Source: Patulibacter sp050252545 (GTDB taxonomy: Bacteria; Actinomycetota; Thermoleophilia; Solirubrobacterales; Solirubrobacteraceae). Taken from it: a stretch of 50,412 nt of DNA. This document shows, in pieces, positions 16,721 through 26,328 of the stretch; within the stretch, counting starts at the first letter, position 1, and every line of letters starts with the position of its first letter. The position numbers and the translations under genes were made by a program. Under the pieces are notes generated by a model. The model was not told the DNA's origin and ran no database searches. It was given only the letters and a program-made list of their open reading frames with translations. Where the stretch lies: NCBI GenBank assembly GCA_050252545.1, contig JBFWKS010000003.1, forward strand, positions 1 through 50,412, written 5' to 3'.

Positions 16721-17782
16721 CTACTCCGCCGTCCGGTTCCCCTCCGCCGCCCCGTTCCCCACCAGCGTCCGGTCGCCCGCCAGCGTCCGGTGCGCCGCCA
16801 CCAGCGGGGCGACCATCGTCGCGACGGTGACGAGTCCCAGGACCAGGTAGATCAGGAAGTACGGCACGAGCGCCCAGAAGCCGGCGACGTCGTCGACCGC
16901 GAACGCTCCGGCGAGCAGGAGCTCGGCGAGGATGCCGACCACGATGTAGATGATCAGGACGACGAGCGCGGCGAGCAGGTACACGCCCAGCAGCGGCCAG
17001 AAGCGACCCCGGGTGAGCTCCAGCGAGCGGCCCCACGAAGCCAGGCCCGTCCCCTCGGTCAGGTGGACGACGGGCCACAGCGACAGTCGGACCCCGAACC
17101 AGATGACCCCGGCGAACGCGATCGCGGCGACCAGCAGGCCAAGCGACCCCGACAGCTCCGACGCGCCGACCACGAGGCCCGCCACCACCGCCCAGGCCAC
17201 GAACCAGAGGACCAGGTAGGCGATCGACAGCAGGTAGAGCCGCGGTACGCGGACGAGTGCGTCGCCGGCCGCCGCGCGCAGGCCCGGAGCGGGCTCACCG
17301 GCCAGGCCACGGTGCGCGCCGCGCACGACCGAGACGAGCGCCCCGATCGAGCCCCAGAGCGCCAGCACGACCCAGACGAGCCCGAACACGCCAAGGGTCA
17401 CCGACTGGCCGTCGGTGAACCGCGGACTGTCACGCACGACGATGACGCTGTCGCCGAGGAAGCGCGACTCGCGGACCTCCTCCGGCACGGTGCGTACATC
17501 GCCGATCACGAGGAACGCGATCGCCGCCAGCACCACGCCGACGACGAGCACCCCGAGCTGCAGCGCCGCCTGGGTCAGCAGCAACTCGCGCGGGTGGCGC
17601 CGCAGCAGGGCGATGCCGGTGTCGATCGTCTCACCGACCGGCAACGGCGACGGGTGCGGGCCGCCGATCGCCGGTCGCCCCGGACCGGCGGTCTCCCGCC
17701 CCGGCGAATCGGACGGTCCCGTGGCGGTCGGGCGCCCCGTAGAGCCCGACACCGGACCACCCTGATCAGTCGGTTCGCCCAT
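16721..17782 (-). CDS. Polytopic membrane protein, GPDPase membrane-domain/DUF975-like, last gene of the dnaK operon
   Basis: The 353-residue protein starts with a ~45-residue Pro/Gly-rich tail and then has about six to seven hydrophobic segments: LGVLVVGVVLAAIAFLVIG near 78-96, the LVWVVLALWGSIGALVSVV segment, and others to the C-terminus. The phrase IDTGIALLRRHPRELL just before the first segment is typical of the membrane domain found on glycerophosphodiester phosphodiesterases and related DUFs. No catalytic domain is attached. Its ATG directly follows the hspR stop codon with no spacing, so it should be made with HspR on heat-shock transcripts. The specific function is unknown. Confidence 0.75.
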   Translation of the reverse strand: MGEPTDQGGPVSGSTGRPTATGPSDSPGRETAGPGRPAIGGPHPSPLPVGETIDTGIALLRRHPRELLLTQAALQLGVLVVGVVLAAIAFLVIGDVRTVPEEVRESRFLGDSVIVVRDSPRFTDGQSVTLGVFGLVWVVLALWGSIGALVSVVRGAHRGLAGEPAPGLRAAAGDALVRVPRLYLLSIAYLVLWFVAWAVVAGLVVGASELSGSLGLLVAAIAFAGVIWFGVRLSLWPVVHLTEGTGLASWGRSLELTRGRFWPLLGVYLLAALVVLIIYIVVGILAELLLAGAFAVDDVAGFWALVPYFLIYLVLGLVTVATMVAPLVAAHRTLAGDRTLVGNGAAEGNRTAE

Positions 17783-18292
17783 CTACCGCTCGCGGTCGAT
17801 CCGGATCCGGACCGAGTCGGGACGGCGGGTCGGCACGATGTCGGTGCTCTGGCGGTAGGGCACGATCTCGTTGCGGCGCCGGAGCTTGTCGATCTCCTGC
17901 TGCATCTCGGCGCGGAGGTCGTCGCGCATCCGGACGGTCTCCTCCTGCAGTCGCTCGAGCCGCTCGGCGGCATCGGCGTAGCGGCGCTTCTCGTGCTCCA
18001 GCTCGATCTCGAGCTCCAGCACCCGCTCGACGCCGGCCAGGTTGAGGCCCAGGTCGTTGGTCATCTGTTGGATCCGGCGCAGTCGCTCGACGTCGCTGTG
18101 GGAGTACAGGCGGGTGCCCTTGGCCGAGCGCTGCGGCTCGATCAGGCCGCGCGATTCGTACATCCGCAGCGTCTGGGGATGCATGTCGGCCAGCTCGGCG
18201 GCGACCGAGATCATGAACACGCCTCGGTCCGCGTCGACCTCGATCCTCGTGGTCGTCGTCCGGGTGCGGCGGCGGGGGGCGTCCTCAGCCAT
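17783..18292 (-). CDS. hspR: Heat-shock repressor HspR
   Basis: The 169-residue MerR-type regulator has an N-terminal winged helix with VFMISVAAELADMHPQTLR, MYESRGLIEPQR and TRLYSHSDVERLRRIQ (about 25-92), matching HspR, followed by a long Glu/Arg-rich coiled coil (about 105-148). HspR represses dnaK, clpB and itself and uses DnaK as co-repressor in streptomycetes. It lies 44 bp after dnaJ in the usual dnaK-grpE-dnaJ-hspR order. Dyads at 8783-8809 and 22172-22198 are candidate targets. The C-terminal tail is longer than in many family members. Confidence 0.93.
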   Translation of the reverse strand: MAEDAPRRRTRTTTTRIEVDADRGVFMISVAAELADMHPQTLRMYESRGLIEPQRSAKGTRLYSHSDVERLRRIQQMTNDLGLNLAGVERVLELEIELEHEKRRYADAAERLERLQEETVRMRDDLRAEMQQEIDKLRRRNEIVPYRQSTDIVPTRRPDSVRIRIDRER

Positions 18293-18336
18293 GGTGCAGG
18301 GAGATCATCGTGGAGGTCGAGGACAGCATGGTCGGA

Positions 18337-19458
18337 TCAGGCGTCGTCGAAGAGCCGCTTGCGGCTGGTCGCCGGGAACAGGTCACCGAGCTGGTCCACG
18401 GCCTCGCGTTGCGCGTCGGTCGACGGCTCGGGCACCTCGATGACGAACCGGTAGTGGATGTCGCCACGGCCACCGCCACCCAGGCGGGGAGGGCCCTCGC
18501 TGCGCAGCCGCTGCACGGTGCCGTGCTTGGTCCCGGGCGGGACGCGCAGCTTCTTGCGCCCGTCGAGGGTCGGCACCTCGACGTCGGCGCCGCGGACCGC
18601 CTCGGCAATCGAGATCGGCACCGTCACCTCGACGTCCTCACCCTTGCGCGCGAACACCTTCGACGGGGTGATGTGGGTGATGACGAACAGGTCACCCGGC
18701 TGTCCGCCGTTGCGACCGGCGCGGCCCTTGCCGGCGAGGCGCACCCGCGAGCCCTCCTTCACCCCGGGCGGGATGTTTACCCGGTAGCGCTTGGTGGTGT
18801 GGACCGCGCCCTCGCCCTCGCAGGTCGGGCAGATCTCCTCGATGACCGTTCCCGATCCCTGGCAGCGGGAGCACGGCTGGCTCATCGAGAACAGCCCCTG
18901 GCCCTGGGACTCCACCCCGCGGCCCTTGCACCGTGGGCACACCGTGGGGCTGGTTCCGGGCTTGGCGCCGGTGCCGGTGCAGGTGTTGCACGTGGCGGTC
19001 GTGCGCACGCTCAGCGGCACCTGGGCACCGTCGATCGCCTGCCGGAACGACAGCGTCACGTCGGCCTCGAGATCGCGGCCGCGCTGCTGGTTGGGGCGCT
19101 TGCGCCCCGCGGGGCCCGCGCCACCACCACGGTTGCCGAAGACGTTGCCGAGGATGTCCCCGAGCCCCGAGTCACCGAAGTCGAACCCGGCCCCACCGGT
19201 GGAGAACGCCCCGCCGAGCCCGCCGAACGCGCGCGCCCGGTCGTACTCCTTGCGCTTCTCGTCGTCGGAGAGCACGTCATACGCCGCCGAGACCTTCTTG
19301 AACCGCTCCTCGGCCGCGGTGTCACCCGGATTGCGATCCGGGTGGTACTCGCGGGCGAGCTTGCGGTACGCCTTCTTGATCTCGTCGGCGCCGGCCTTCT
19401 TGTCCACGCCGAGCTCGGCGTAGAGGTCGGGACCGTTGTCCTGTCGTGGGGTGGCCAT
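18337..19458 (-). CDS. dnaJ: Chaperone DnaJ
   Basis: The 373-residue type I Hsp40 has a J domain with the HPD tripeptide (39-41), a Gly/Phe-rich linker (about 78-112), a zinc domain with four CxxCxGxG repeats (first Cys at 157, 174, 196 and 210) and the C-terminal substrate-binding beta domains. It stimulates DnaK ATP hydrolysis and delivers clients. It lies 47 bp downstream of grpE. The tail ends SRKRLFDDA. Nothing is missing compared with the family. Confidence 0.97.
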   Translation of the reverse strand: MATPRQDNGPDLYAELGVDKKAGADEIKKAYRKLAREYHPDRNPGDTAAEERFKKVSAAYDVLSDDEKRKEYDRARAFGGLGGAFSTGGAGFDFGDSGLGDILGNVFGNRGGGAGPAGRKRPNQQRGRDLEADVTLSFRQAIDGAQVPLSVRTTATCNTCTGTGAKPGTSPTVCPRCKGRGVESQGQGLFSMSQPCSRCQGSGTVIEEICPTCEGEGAVHTTKRYRVNIPPGVKEGSRVRLAGKGRAGRNGGQPGDLFVITHITPSKVFARKGEDVEVTVPISIAEAVRGADVEVPTLDGRKKLRVPPGTKHGTVQRLRSEGPPRLGGGGRGDIHYRFVIEVPEPSTDAQREAVDQLGDLFPATSRKRLFDDA

Positions 19459-19505
19459 GGGTCAGTGGGCTCGGGGGTGACCGGCGGCCCGGCCGCGAGG
19501 GTCGG

Positions 19506-20123
19506 TCATCCGGAGACGATCACCTTCGCCGGGCGCAGGATCTCGTCCCGCAGCCGGTAGCCGGTCTGGTACGTGGTGAGCACGAGCCCGGCAGCGGTGC
19601 CCTCGGGCGCCGGCTGCTGGGTGATCGCCTCGTGCTGGTGAGGATCGAACGCTTCGCCGGTCGGGTCGAACGCCTCGACCCCGGTCTGGCCCAGCGCCGT
19701 GTGCAGCTCGCGATGGACGATGCGCACGCCCTCGACGAACTGTCGGTCGACCTCGTCGGCGTCGGTGTCCTCGGCCGCGTGCTGCAGCGCTCGCTCCAGG
19801 TTGTCCAGCGCCGGGAGCAGCTGACGCGCCAGTCGGGCGACGCCGCGGGTCTCCCCCGCGGCCGCTTCCCGACGCGCGCGCTTGCGGACGTTCTCGAGCT
19901 CGGCGGCGGCCCGCAGATAGCGGTCGCGCCAGTCGGGCTCCGCCTCCGGCTCGTCGTCGGCGTCCGCACCCGCGACGTCCGGATCGTCCGGTGCGTCGGC
20001 GGCGTCGGCCGGATCCGTTCCCGCCGTCGCCTCGACCTGCACCGGTCCGTCCTCCGTCGCGGGGTCGGGCGCCGGGACCGCGTCCTCGGCGGTCCCGGCC
20101 GGCTGCTGCTCGTGCTCGCTCAT
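19506..20123 (-). CDS. grpE: Nucleotide exchange factor GrpE
   Basis: The 205-residue protein has an acidic, Ala/Asp/Pro-rich N-terminal tail (about 1-64), the long helix beginning RDRYLRAAAELENVRKRARRE, and the C-terminal beta domain with FDPHQHEAITQQP and YQTGYRLRDEILRPAKVIVS, the conserved family signature. It releases ADP from DnaK. It follows dnaK by 32 bp. The unusually acidic tail is probably disordered. Confidence 0.96.
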   Translation of the reverse strand: MSEHEQQPAGTAEDAVPAPDPATEDGPVQVEATAGTDPADAADAPDDPDVAGADADDEPEAEPDWRDRYLRAAAELENVRKRARREAAAGETRGVARLARQLLPALDNLERALQHAAEDTDADEVDRQFVEGVRIVHRELHTALGQTGVEAFDPTGEAFDPHQHEAITQQPAPEGTAAGLVLTTYQTGYRLRDEILRPAKVIVSG

Positions 20124-20155
20124 CGGCTGCTCCCGGGGTCGTCGTGTCGGTCGGG

Positions 20156-22051
<1,896 letters not shown>

Positions 22052-22171
22052 GGCGATTCCTCTGGTGGTACTCGTCTTCGATGGCGGACGGGACGCCGTG
22101 ACGGGCCCCCGCGGTGCACGCGGTCGGCCCCGACGCTCGCCGGGAGTCGCCACCCTACACGGCGTGGCAAC

Positions 22172-22198
22172 ATCTGAGTCGAGTTCTATCAGATCATG
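22172..22198 (-). promoter_or_regulatory. Candidate HspR operator upstream of dnaK
   Basis: On the minus strand this reads CATGATCT-N14-CAGAT, with a perfect ATCTGA-N11-TCAGAT dyad centred exactly as in the clpB copy. It lies 121 bp upstream of dnaK. A possible promoter TTGAGG (22212-22207), 18 bases, TAGAAC (22188-22183) overlaps it; that -10 is weak and CATGAT is an alternative. No HAIR box (CTTGAGT-N7-ACTCAAG) is present, though a lone CTTGAG half-site is at 22213-22208. Confidence 0.6.
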
Positions 22199-22270
22199 TG
22201 CCCCGACCTCAAGGAGGACAGGGGGCGGAGGGGCGTTCGGACGACGGAGGTCGGGCGGAGGTCAGGACGC

Positions 22271-22882
22271 TCAGGAGGCGGCCGTCTCGCCCTGGGCCCC
22301 GTGACCCGCCGGCCCGGCCGCGGCCCGACGCCGGTGGCGCAGGAGCAGACCGAGCGCCAGGAGCCCCCCGACGCTCCCGAGGATCGCGGGCAACGGCGCG
22401 CCCGGCTCCTCGGGCGGCTCGATCCGGACGAGGCCCGTGCCGTGCGTGCCACGAACCTCCACCGTCACCGGGTGGGCGCGGACGTTCCCGGCGTCGGGCA
22501 CGGGCACCAGGGCCTCGTATCCGTTGCCGATCCGCTGCACCGGGGCCCGCACGTCGCGCCCGTCCACGCGCGCGACGATCACGACGTCCGCGTCCTCGAC
22601 GGGCCGTCCCCCCTCGCGGTCGACCACGTACGCCGTGATGTCGATCGTCGGCCGCGCCGCACCCTCCACGCGCGACGCCATGACCTGCACGCGGTAGGGG
22701 CCCGCGTCGGCGGCGGCCAGCAGCGCCCCGCCATGGGCCCGGGCGCCCGGCGTCGGCCCCATCCCGACCGGGACCACCACGACGATCAGCAACGCGATCA
22801 CCGACCACCGCCGCTCCCGTCCGCGGCGGGCCGCGTCGTCGACCGTCCTACCGGACGGCGCTCCCCGTCGGTACGCGCCCAT
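22271..22882 (-). CDS. Membrane-anchored YtkA/CopC-like protein, third gene of a metal-uptake-like operon
   Basis: The 203-residue protein has an N-terminal signal segment (VIALLIVVVVPVGMGP), then HGGALLAAADAGPYRVQV at the start of an extracytoplasmic beta domain resembling YtkA/FixH or copper-resistance-type folds, and a C-terminal membrane anchor (LPAILGSVGGLLALGLLL, about 169-186) with an Arg-rich cytoplasmic tail. A His directly after the probable cleavage site is typical of copper-binding CopC-like proteins, but few other metal ligands are visible. Its ATG shares one base with the stop of the DyP-like gene (TGATG), so it is translationally coupled. Function is inferred from context only. 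Confidence 0.65.
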   Translation of the reverse strand: MGAYRRGAPSGRTVDDAARRGRERRWSVIALLIVVVVPVGMGPTPGARAHGGALLAAADAGPYRVQVMASRVEGAARPTIDITAYVVDREGGRPVEDADVVIVARVDGRDVRAPVQRIGNGYEALVPVPDAGNVRAHPVTVEVRGTHGTGLVRIEPPEEPGAPLPAILGSVGGLLALGLLLRHRRRAAAGPAGHGAQGETAAS

Positions 22883-24126
22883 CACGCCGACCACCCTTCG
22901 AGCCCGGGGCAGATCCGGTCGGCGCGCGGGGGCACGAGCAGGTTGGCGCGCGACTCGACCGTCATCCACTCGGTGATCCCGTTGTTGACGTGGACGCCGA
23001 CGACCCCGCCGACGGCCCGTCGGGCGTCCATCGCCCTGCGCGTCGCGACGAAGTCGTCGATCGACGCCTGCAGCGCGACGAAGTGCACCCGTGCTCCACC
23101 GCGGTCGGTGCTGTTGAAGTCCCGGCGCAGGATCACCGGGCTGCCGTTGCGCCGGGCGGTCGCGGCGGCCTCGGCGTGACCGACGACGCCGTGACGTCGC
23201 CGGACGGCGGCGAGATCGGCGTCGGCGTCGAACCGGATGCCGCGCCGGTGGCGTGCGACGTCGCGCGGGGTCGTCGTCGCGCCGAGCATCCGTTGGGTGC
23301 GGCCGCGATCGTCGAGGCTGCGATACCAGCTGTCGAGCGCCAGGGCGATGCTGCTGATGTGCGCCGTCGTCCCGCCGGCCCAGCGGCCGGCGGCGATCGT
23401 CACGTCGTCCTCGGATGCCTGGTTACGGCGCAGACCGGACCGGAACCCCATGAACATCGGGGTGCCCTCGGGCAGCGGTCGGTCCTGCGGCAACCCGGCC
23501 GTGCCCGTTCGGTGCTCCTCGGGCAGACCGTCGCCGACGAACCCGGTGCGCCGCTCGGTCACGCGCAGCAGGTGGCCGACCGTCCCGCCGCCCGCGCCCG
23601 CCGTCCCGAACCACTCCCGCTCCGCACGGTCGAGGGTCGTCGGATCGTCGGACGCCAGGTGCAGCACGCAGACCGGTTCGTCGAGCCGCGGCACCTCGGC
23701 GTCGTTGAGCGCGGCGGCGGCGGGGACCGGGGATCGCAGCCCGACCCGTCGGAACCACGCCGGGCCCCAGCCGATCGCGATCAGCAGGCCGTGATGATCG
23801 CCGCTGGTCCGTCGCTCGACGCGCCGCAGGGCCGCCTCGGCCCGCCAGGCGGCGTCCGGGGTCGGATCGCCGGCGAGATCGCAGAGCAGCAGGCGCTGGT
23901 GGCGCGGCGGCAGGACGTTGCCGGCACGGTCCCGGCCCAGCGATGCGTTCCATTCGTGCTGGCGCGACGGCCGGACGACCCGCGGCAGCGCTCCGCGCGG
24001 TCGTATCGCCGCCCCGGCCCGCGCGCCGTCGTCACCGGCGAGCAGCCGGGAACCGCCGACGGCGACCGCCGCCGCACCGGTGACGGCAGCGGCGGCCCCG
24101 ACGGCCTGACGACGGGTGATGCTCAC
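22882..24126 (-). CDS. Tat-exported DyP-type peroxidase-like protein
   Basis: The 414-residue protein starts at GTG with a twin-arginine signal (SITRRQAVGAAAAVTGAAA) and then has a DyP-like double ferredoxin-fold layout: IAIGWGPAWFRRVG in the first half, EGTPMFMGFRSGLRRNQ, and VVGHAEAAATARR with a possible heme-ligand His. In classical DyP enzymes the GxxDG motif supplies the distal Asp; here it reads GFRSG (227-231), so that Asp is missing. Similar divergent Tat-exported DyP-like proteins occur next to P19-like genes in haloarchaea, as I recall. EfeB, the DyP partner of elemental-iron uptake, is the nearest functional analogy. Both ends overlap neighbouring genes. Confidence 0.75.
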   Translation of the reverse strand: MSITRRQAVGAAAAVTGAAAVAVGGSRLLAGDDGARAGAAIRPRGALPRVVRPSRQHEWNASLGRDRAGNVLPPRHQRLLLCDLAGDPTPDAAWRAEAALRRVERRTSGDHHGLLIAIGWGPAWFRRVGLRSPVPAAAALNDAEVPRLDEPVCVLHLASDDPTTLDRAEREWFGTAGAGGGTVGHLLRVTERRTGFVGDGLPEEHRTGTAGLPQDRPLPEGTPMFMGFRSGLRRNQASEDDVTIAAGRWAGGTTAHISSIALALDSWYRSLDDRGRTQRMLGATTTPRDVARHRRGIRFDADADLAAVRRRHGVVGHAEAAATARRNGSPVILRRDFNSTDRGGARVHFVALQASIDDFVATRRAMDARRAVGGVVGVHVNNGITEWMTVESRANLLVPPRADRICPGLEGWSA

Positions 24127-24851
24127 GGCGTCTTCCAGTCGAAGGGCACCTCCAGCCGGACCGGCTTGGCGTAGCGGTCGGCCGCGTCGGGGTGGCGACC
24201 GATCCGCGGCGGGCTGACGACGATCGTCGCGACGTACTTGCCGTCCTCGGGCAGCCGCATGTTGTCGCCGTAGTGCAGGCCGACGCCCATGCCGATCATC
24301 GGGTAGAGCGGGCCGTTGTGGACATCGCGCCCGTCCGGTCCGACGAACTGCGCGGTGACCGCCGAATCGGGCAGCCGGTCGCGGCTCTCCGCATCCGACA
24401 CGAGCACCATGACGTGGGCGTTGTCGCCCGGCGCCGGCGGGTGCTTGCGCATCCGGTCGCCCTCGGCCACGGTGAACTCGACCGCCTCGGGCATGGCCGC
24501 GACCTCGACCCGCAGGTCGCCCTCCTCGGCGGTACCGAGCTTGATCGAGCCTCCGTGGGCGGCGTGGTCACCGGCGGCGGCCTCGTCGCCGTGTGCGCCG
24601 TGGTCGTCGCCTGCGTGGCCGCCGGCGTCCTGGTCTCCGTGCGCGGCCTGGTCGTCGTGGCCGGTGGCGTGATCGGCCGTGTCGTGGCCCGCGGCGTCGT
24701 GGTCGGACGTCGACGTGGTCGTCGCAACCGTTCCGGACGCGGTGACGCTCGCGGTGTCGTCGTCGGACCCGCAGGCCGACAGGGCGAGGGTGAGCGCGAG
24801 CAGGGTGGTGAGGGTGGACATCCCGGCGGCGCGGGCGGTGGCGGAACGCAT
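24123..24851 (-). CDS. His-rich lipoprotein with P19/Tpd-like iron-binding domain
   Basis: The 242-residue product has a lipoprotein signal with lipobox LSAC (Cys27), a flexible linker (about 50-101) holding ten His among Asp, Gly and Ala, and a C-terminal domain containing EFTVAEGDRMRKHPPAPGDN, HVMVLVSD, NGPLYPMIGMGVGLHYGDN and YVATIVVSPP. That domain resembles the P19/Tp34 family of periplasmic Fe/Cu-binding proteins of iron uptake. The His-rich stretch would bind transition metals loosely. CAGGAG before ATG 24851 supports the start. It overlaps the DyP-like gene by four bases and is first in the three-gene unit. No FTR1 permease gene is present in the window. Confidence 0.72.
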   Translation of the reverse strand: MRSATARAAGMSTLTTLLALTLALSACGSDDDTASVTASGTVATTTSTSDHDAAGHDTADHATGHDDQAAHGDQDAGGHAGDDHGAHGDEAAAGDHAAHGGSIKLGTAEEGDLRVEVAAMPEAVEFTVAEGDRMRKHPPAPGDNAHVMVLVSDAESRDRLPDSAVTAQFVGPDGRDVHNGPLYPMIGMGVGLHYGDNMRLPEDGKYVATIVVSPPRIGRHPDAADRYAKPVRLEVPFDWKTP

Positions 24852-25135
24852 CGTGTGGTCTCCTGAGCAGGCAGGTGGGGGCGCCCGGCCGGTGGCCGGG
24901 GCGTGTTGTGGTGCCAGACCCGTCGCCGGGCCGGCAGGTCACCGATCGCGCGGCGGTCGACGTCCCGGGTGGACGACGGCCGTGGCGCATCGGGCGCGGT
25001 CACCGGCCTCGTCGAGGACGGAGTCGCGGATCGCGTGGACGACCGCCGGTCACCGGGTGCTCCGATGTCGGCGGTCGGGTGATGACGTCGTCGTGGTCGG
25101 CGACGACCCGGATGGGTCGCCGGTCCGCCGACGGG

Positions 25136-25450
25136 CTACGACGGACGGAGGCCGGGCGGCGGACGCATCGCCAGCGCGAAGGCGAAGGTCACGCCACAGG
25201 GCCGCGCGAGCGCCGGACGTCGGGCCGGTTGGATCGCCGCCGCACCGCGACGACGCGGTCGGGGCGGCGCGGCCCAGACCCGGCGGACGATCCGCTCGCC
25301 CGGGAAGCATCCGGCGGCGAGCGCTCCGGCGAGGAAGACGCCCGGCGCGAGCAGCAGCGCCACGTCGGGCGCGACCACGTACGCGGCGCCGAGCAGCGCC
25401 AGGGCGGCGACGATCGCCAGGACCGAGCGGTGGGGAGCGAGCCGCGACAC
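25136..25450 (-). CDS. Small membrane protein of unknown function
   Basis: The 104-residue reading from GTG 25450 has two close hydrophobic stretches (SVLAIVAALALLGAAYVV and LLLAPGVFLAGALAAG), then CFPGERIVRRVW, an Arg/Pro-rich stretch and the ending FAFALAMRPPPGLRPS. This arrangement recalls small actinobacterial proteins of unknown function with a 'PGER' motif after two helices and an 'RPPP' tail, but I cannot name a family. It lies 285 bp upstream of the lipoprotein gene on the same strand. That interval shows no gene or repeat I can support. Confidence 0.55.
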   Translation of the reverse strand: MSRLAPHRSVLAIVAALALLGAAYVVAPDVALLLAPGVFLAGALAAGCFPGERIVRRVWAAPPRPRRRGAAAIQPARRPALARPCGVTFAFALAMRPPPGLRPS

Positions 25451-25510
25451 CGCGGCGGACGCTAGCGGATCACCGGGGCGACGGCCGTCCGTCGTCGGGG
25501 GATGCCACCA

Positions 25511-25628
25511 ACGGGGGTGGCGTCACGAACCTCCACGCCAGGAAGGGTTCTGCCGCCGCCCACCGCCGTGTACCCGTGGCGGCGTCACGGACCCACCCCC
25601 CAAAGGGCGCTGCCACCGCCCCACGGCG
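25511..25628. repeat. Two diverged ~58-bp direct repeats
   Basis: Units at about 25511-25568 and 25571-25628 share GTGGCG-TCACG, then CC-ACGC/CCCCC, then GGG-CTGCC-CCGCC and a CACGGCG-like end, with several changes and one small insertion. They fill the gap between vapC and the small membrane protein gene. The unit has partial internal symmetry. Confidence 0.6.
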
Positions 25629-25645
25629 CGCCCCGCGCCCGACGC

Positions 25646-26020
25646 TCACCAGACGACCGGAACGCCGTAGCGCGGGATCACGCCGTCGGAGGACACGATC
25701 ACCCGGTCCTCGACCATCGCCTGTGCGACGAGCATCCGATCGAACGGATCCCGGTGATGGAGCGGCAGCGCCCCCGCGAGCTTGGCGTGCTCGCCGGTCA
25801 TCGGCAGGATCTCGAACCCTGCGGCCCGCGCAGGCGCGAGCAGATCCTGCCCGGTGTAGCGACCGCTCGCCCGTTTGATCGAGAGCTCCCAGACGCTCGC
25901 CGCGCTGACGATCGCCTCGTCTCCCGCACGCATGATCGCCTCGCGGGCTCGGGGCGACAGCCGTTCGGTGTCGCCCTCCAGCCACCACGCGATGGCCTGG
26001 GTGTCGAGCAACAGCCTCAC
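25646..26020 (-). CDS. vapC: PIN-domain toxin VapC
   Basis: The 124-residue PIN protein carries the expected acidic residues: Asp6 in LLLDTQAIAWWL, Glu45 in SVWELSIK, and the DPFDRMLVAQA motif with two more Asp. VapC-type toxins are Mg-dependent ribonucleases that cut tRNA or rRNA. It starts at GTG 26020, overlapping the antitoxin stop by four bases. The length and the tail with VIVSSDGVIPRYGV match the DUF-free VapC group often paired with Phd-type antitoxins. Confidence 0.9.
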   Translation of the reverse strand: MRLLLDTQAIAWWLEGDTERLSPRAREAIMRAGDEAIVSAASVWELSIKRASGRYTGQDLLAPARAAGFEILPMTGEHAKLAGALPLHHRDPFDRMLVAQAMVEDRVIVSSDGVIPRYGVPVVW

Positions 26021-26265
26021 CGGGCGATGCCGAAGAGATCGCCGATCTCGTCCTCGTCCGCGTCGAAGTCGTCCGGCAGGTTGAAGTGACCCGGGAACAT
26101 GCCGAACGACTCCGCGACCCGCGTGGCCGGCGCGATGGGGACGATGCGCGCCACCGGTGCGCCACCGCGCGTGACGACGACCTCGTCGCCGCCCTCGACG
26201 TCGTGGAGCAGCCGCGAGAGCTGGGTCTTGGCCTCGTGGACCCCGACGGTGCGAACGGTCGACAC
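26017..26265 (-). CDS. vapB: Phd/YefM-type antitoxin (VapB)
   Basis: The 82-residue protein begins MSTVRTVGVHEAKTQLSRLL, the classic Phd/YefM DNA-binding N-terminus, then EVVVTRGGAPVARIVPI, and ends with an acidic, toxin-binding tail (LPDDFDADEDEIGDLFGIA). Two GTG codons stand in tandem; I chose the second (26265) because TACGCT lies six bases before it. The product should neutralise the VapC encoded by the overlapping gene and repress the pair. Confidence 0.88.
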   Translation of the reverse strand: MSTVRTVGVHEAKTQLSRLLHDVEGGDEVVVTRGGAPVARIVPIAPATRVAESFGMFPGHFNLPDDFDADEDEIGDLFGIAR

Positions 26266-26271
26266 CACCTC

Positions 26272-26277
26272 AGCGTA
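26272..26277 (-). promoter_or_regulatory. -10 box (TACGCT) of vapBC, leaderless
   Basis: TACGCT is three bases before the first GTG and six before the second. The second fits the spacing used by other genes of this window. Confidence 0.5.
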
Positions 26278-26328
26278 CGCCGGTTAGTCCACGTGGTCAA
26301 CCAGCAAGATCGGCCCAGCCGCCTGAGC

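Noticed and set aside
22160..22215. Classical HAIR box for HspR before dnaK
   Set aside because: Only one CTTGAG half-site is present; no second half at the required spacing. The shared dyad is preferred.
24852..25135. Small open frames in the gap upstream of the P19-like lipoprotein
   Set aside because: Short Arg/Pro/Ser-rich translations with no start signals; no repeat or hairpin stood out.
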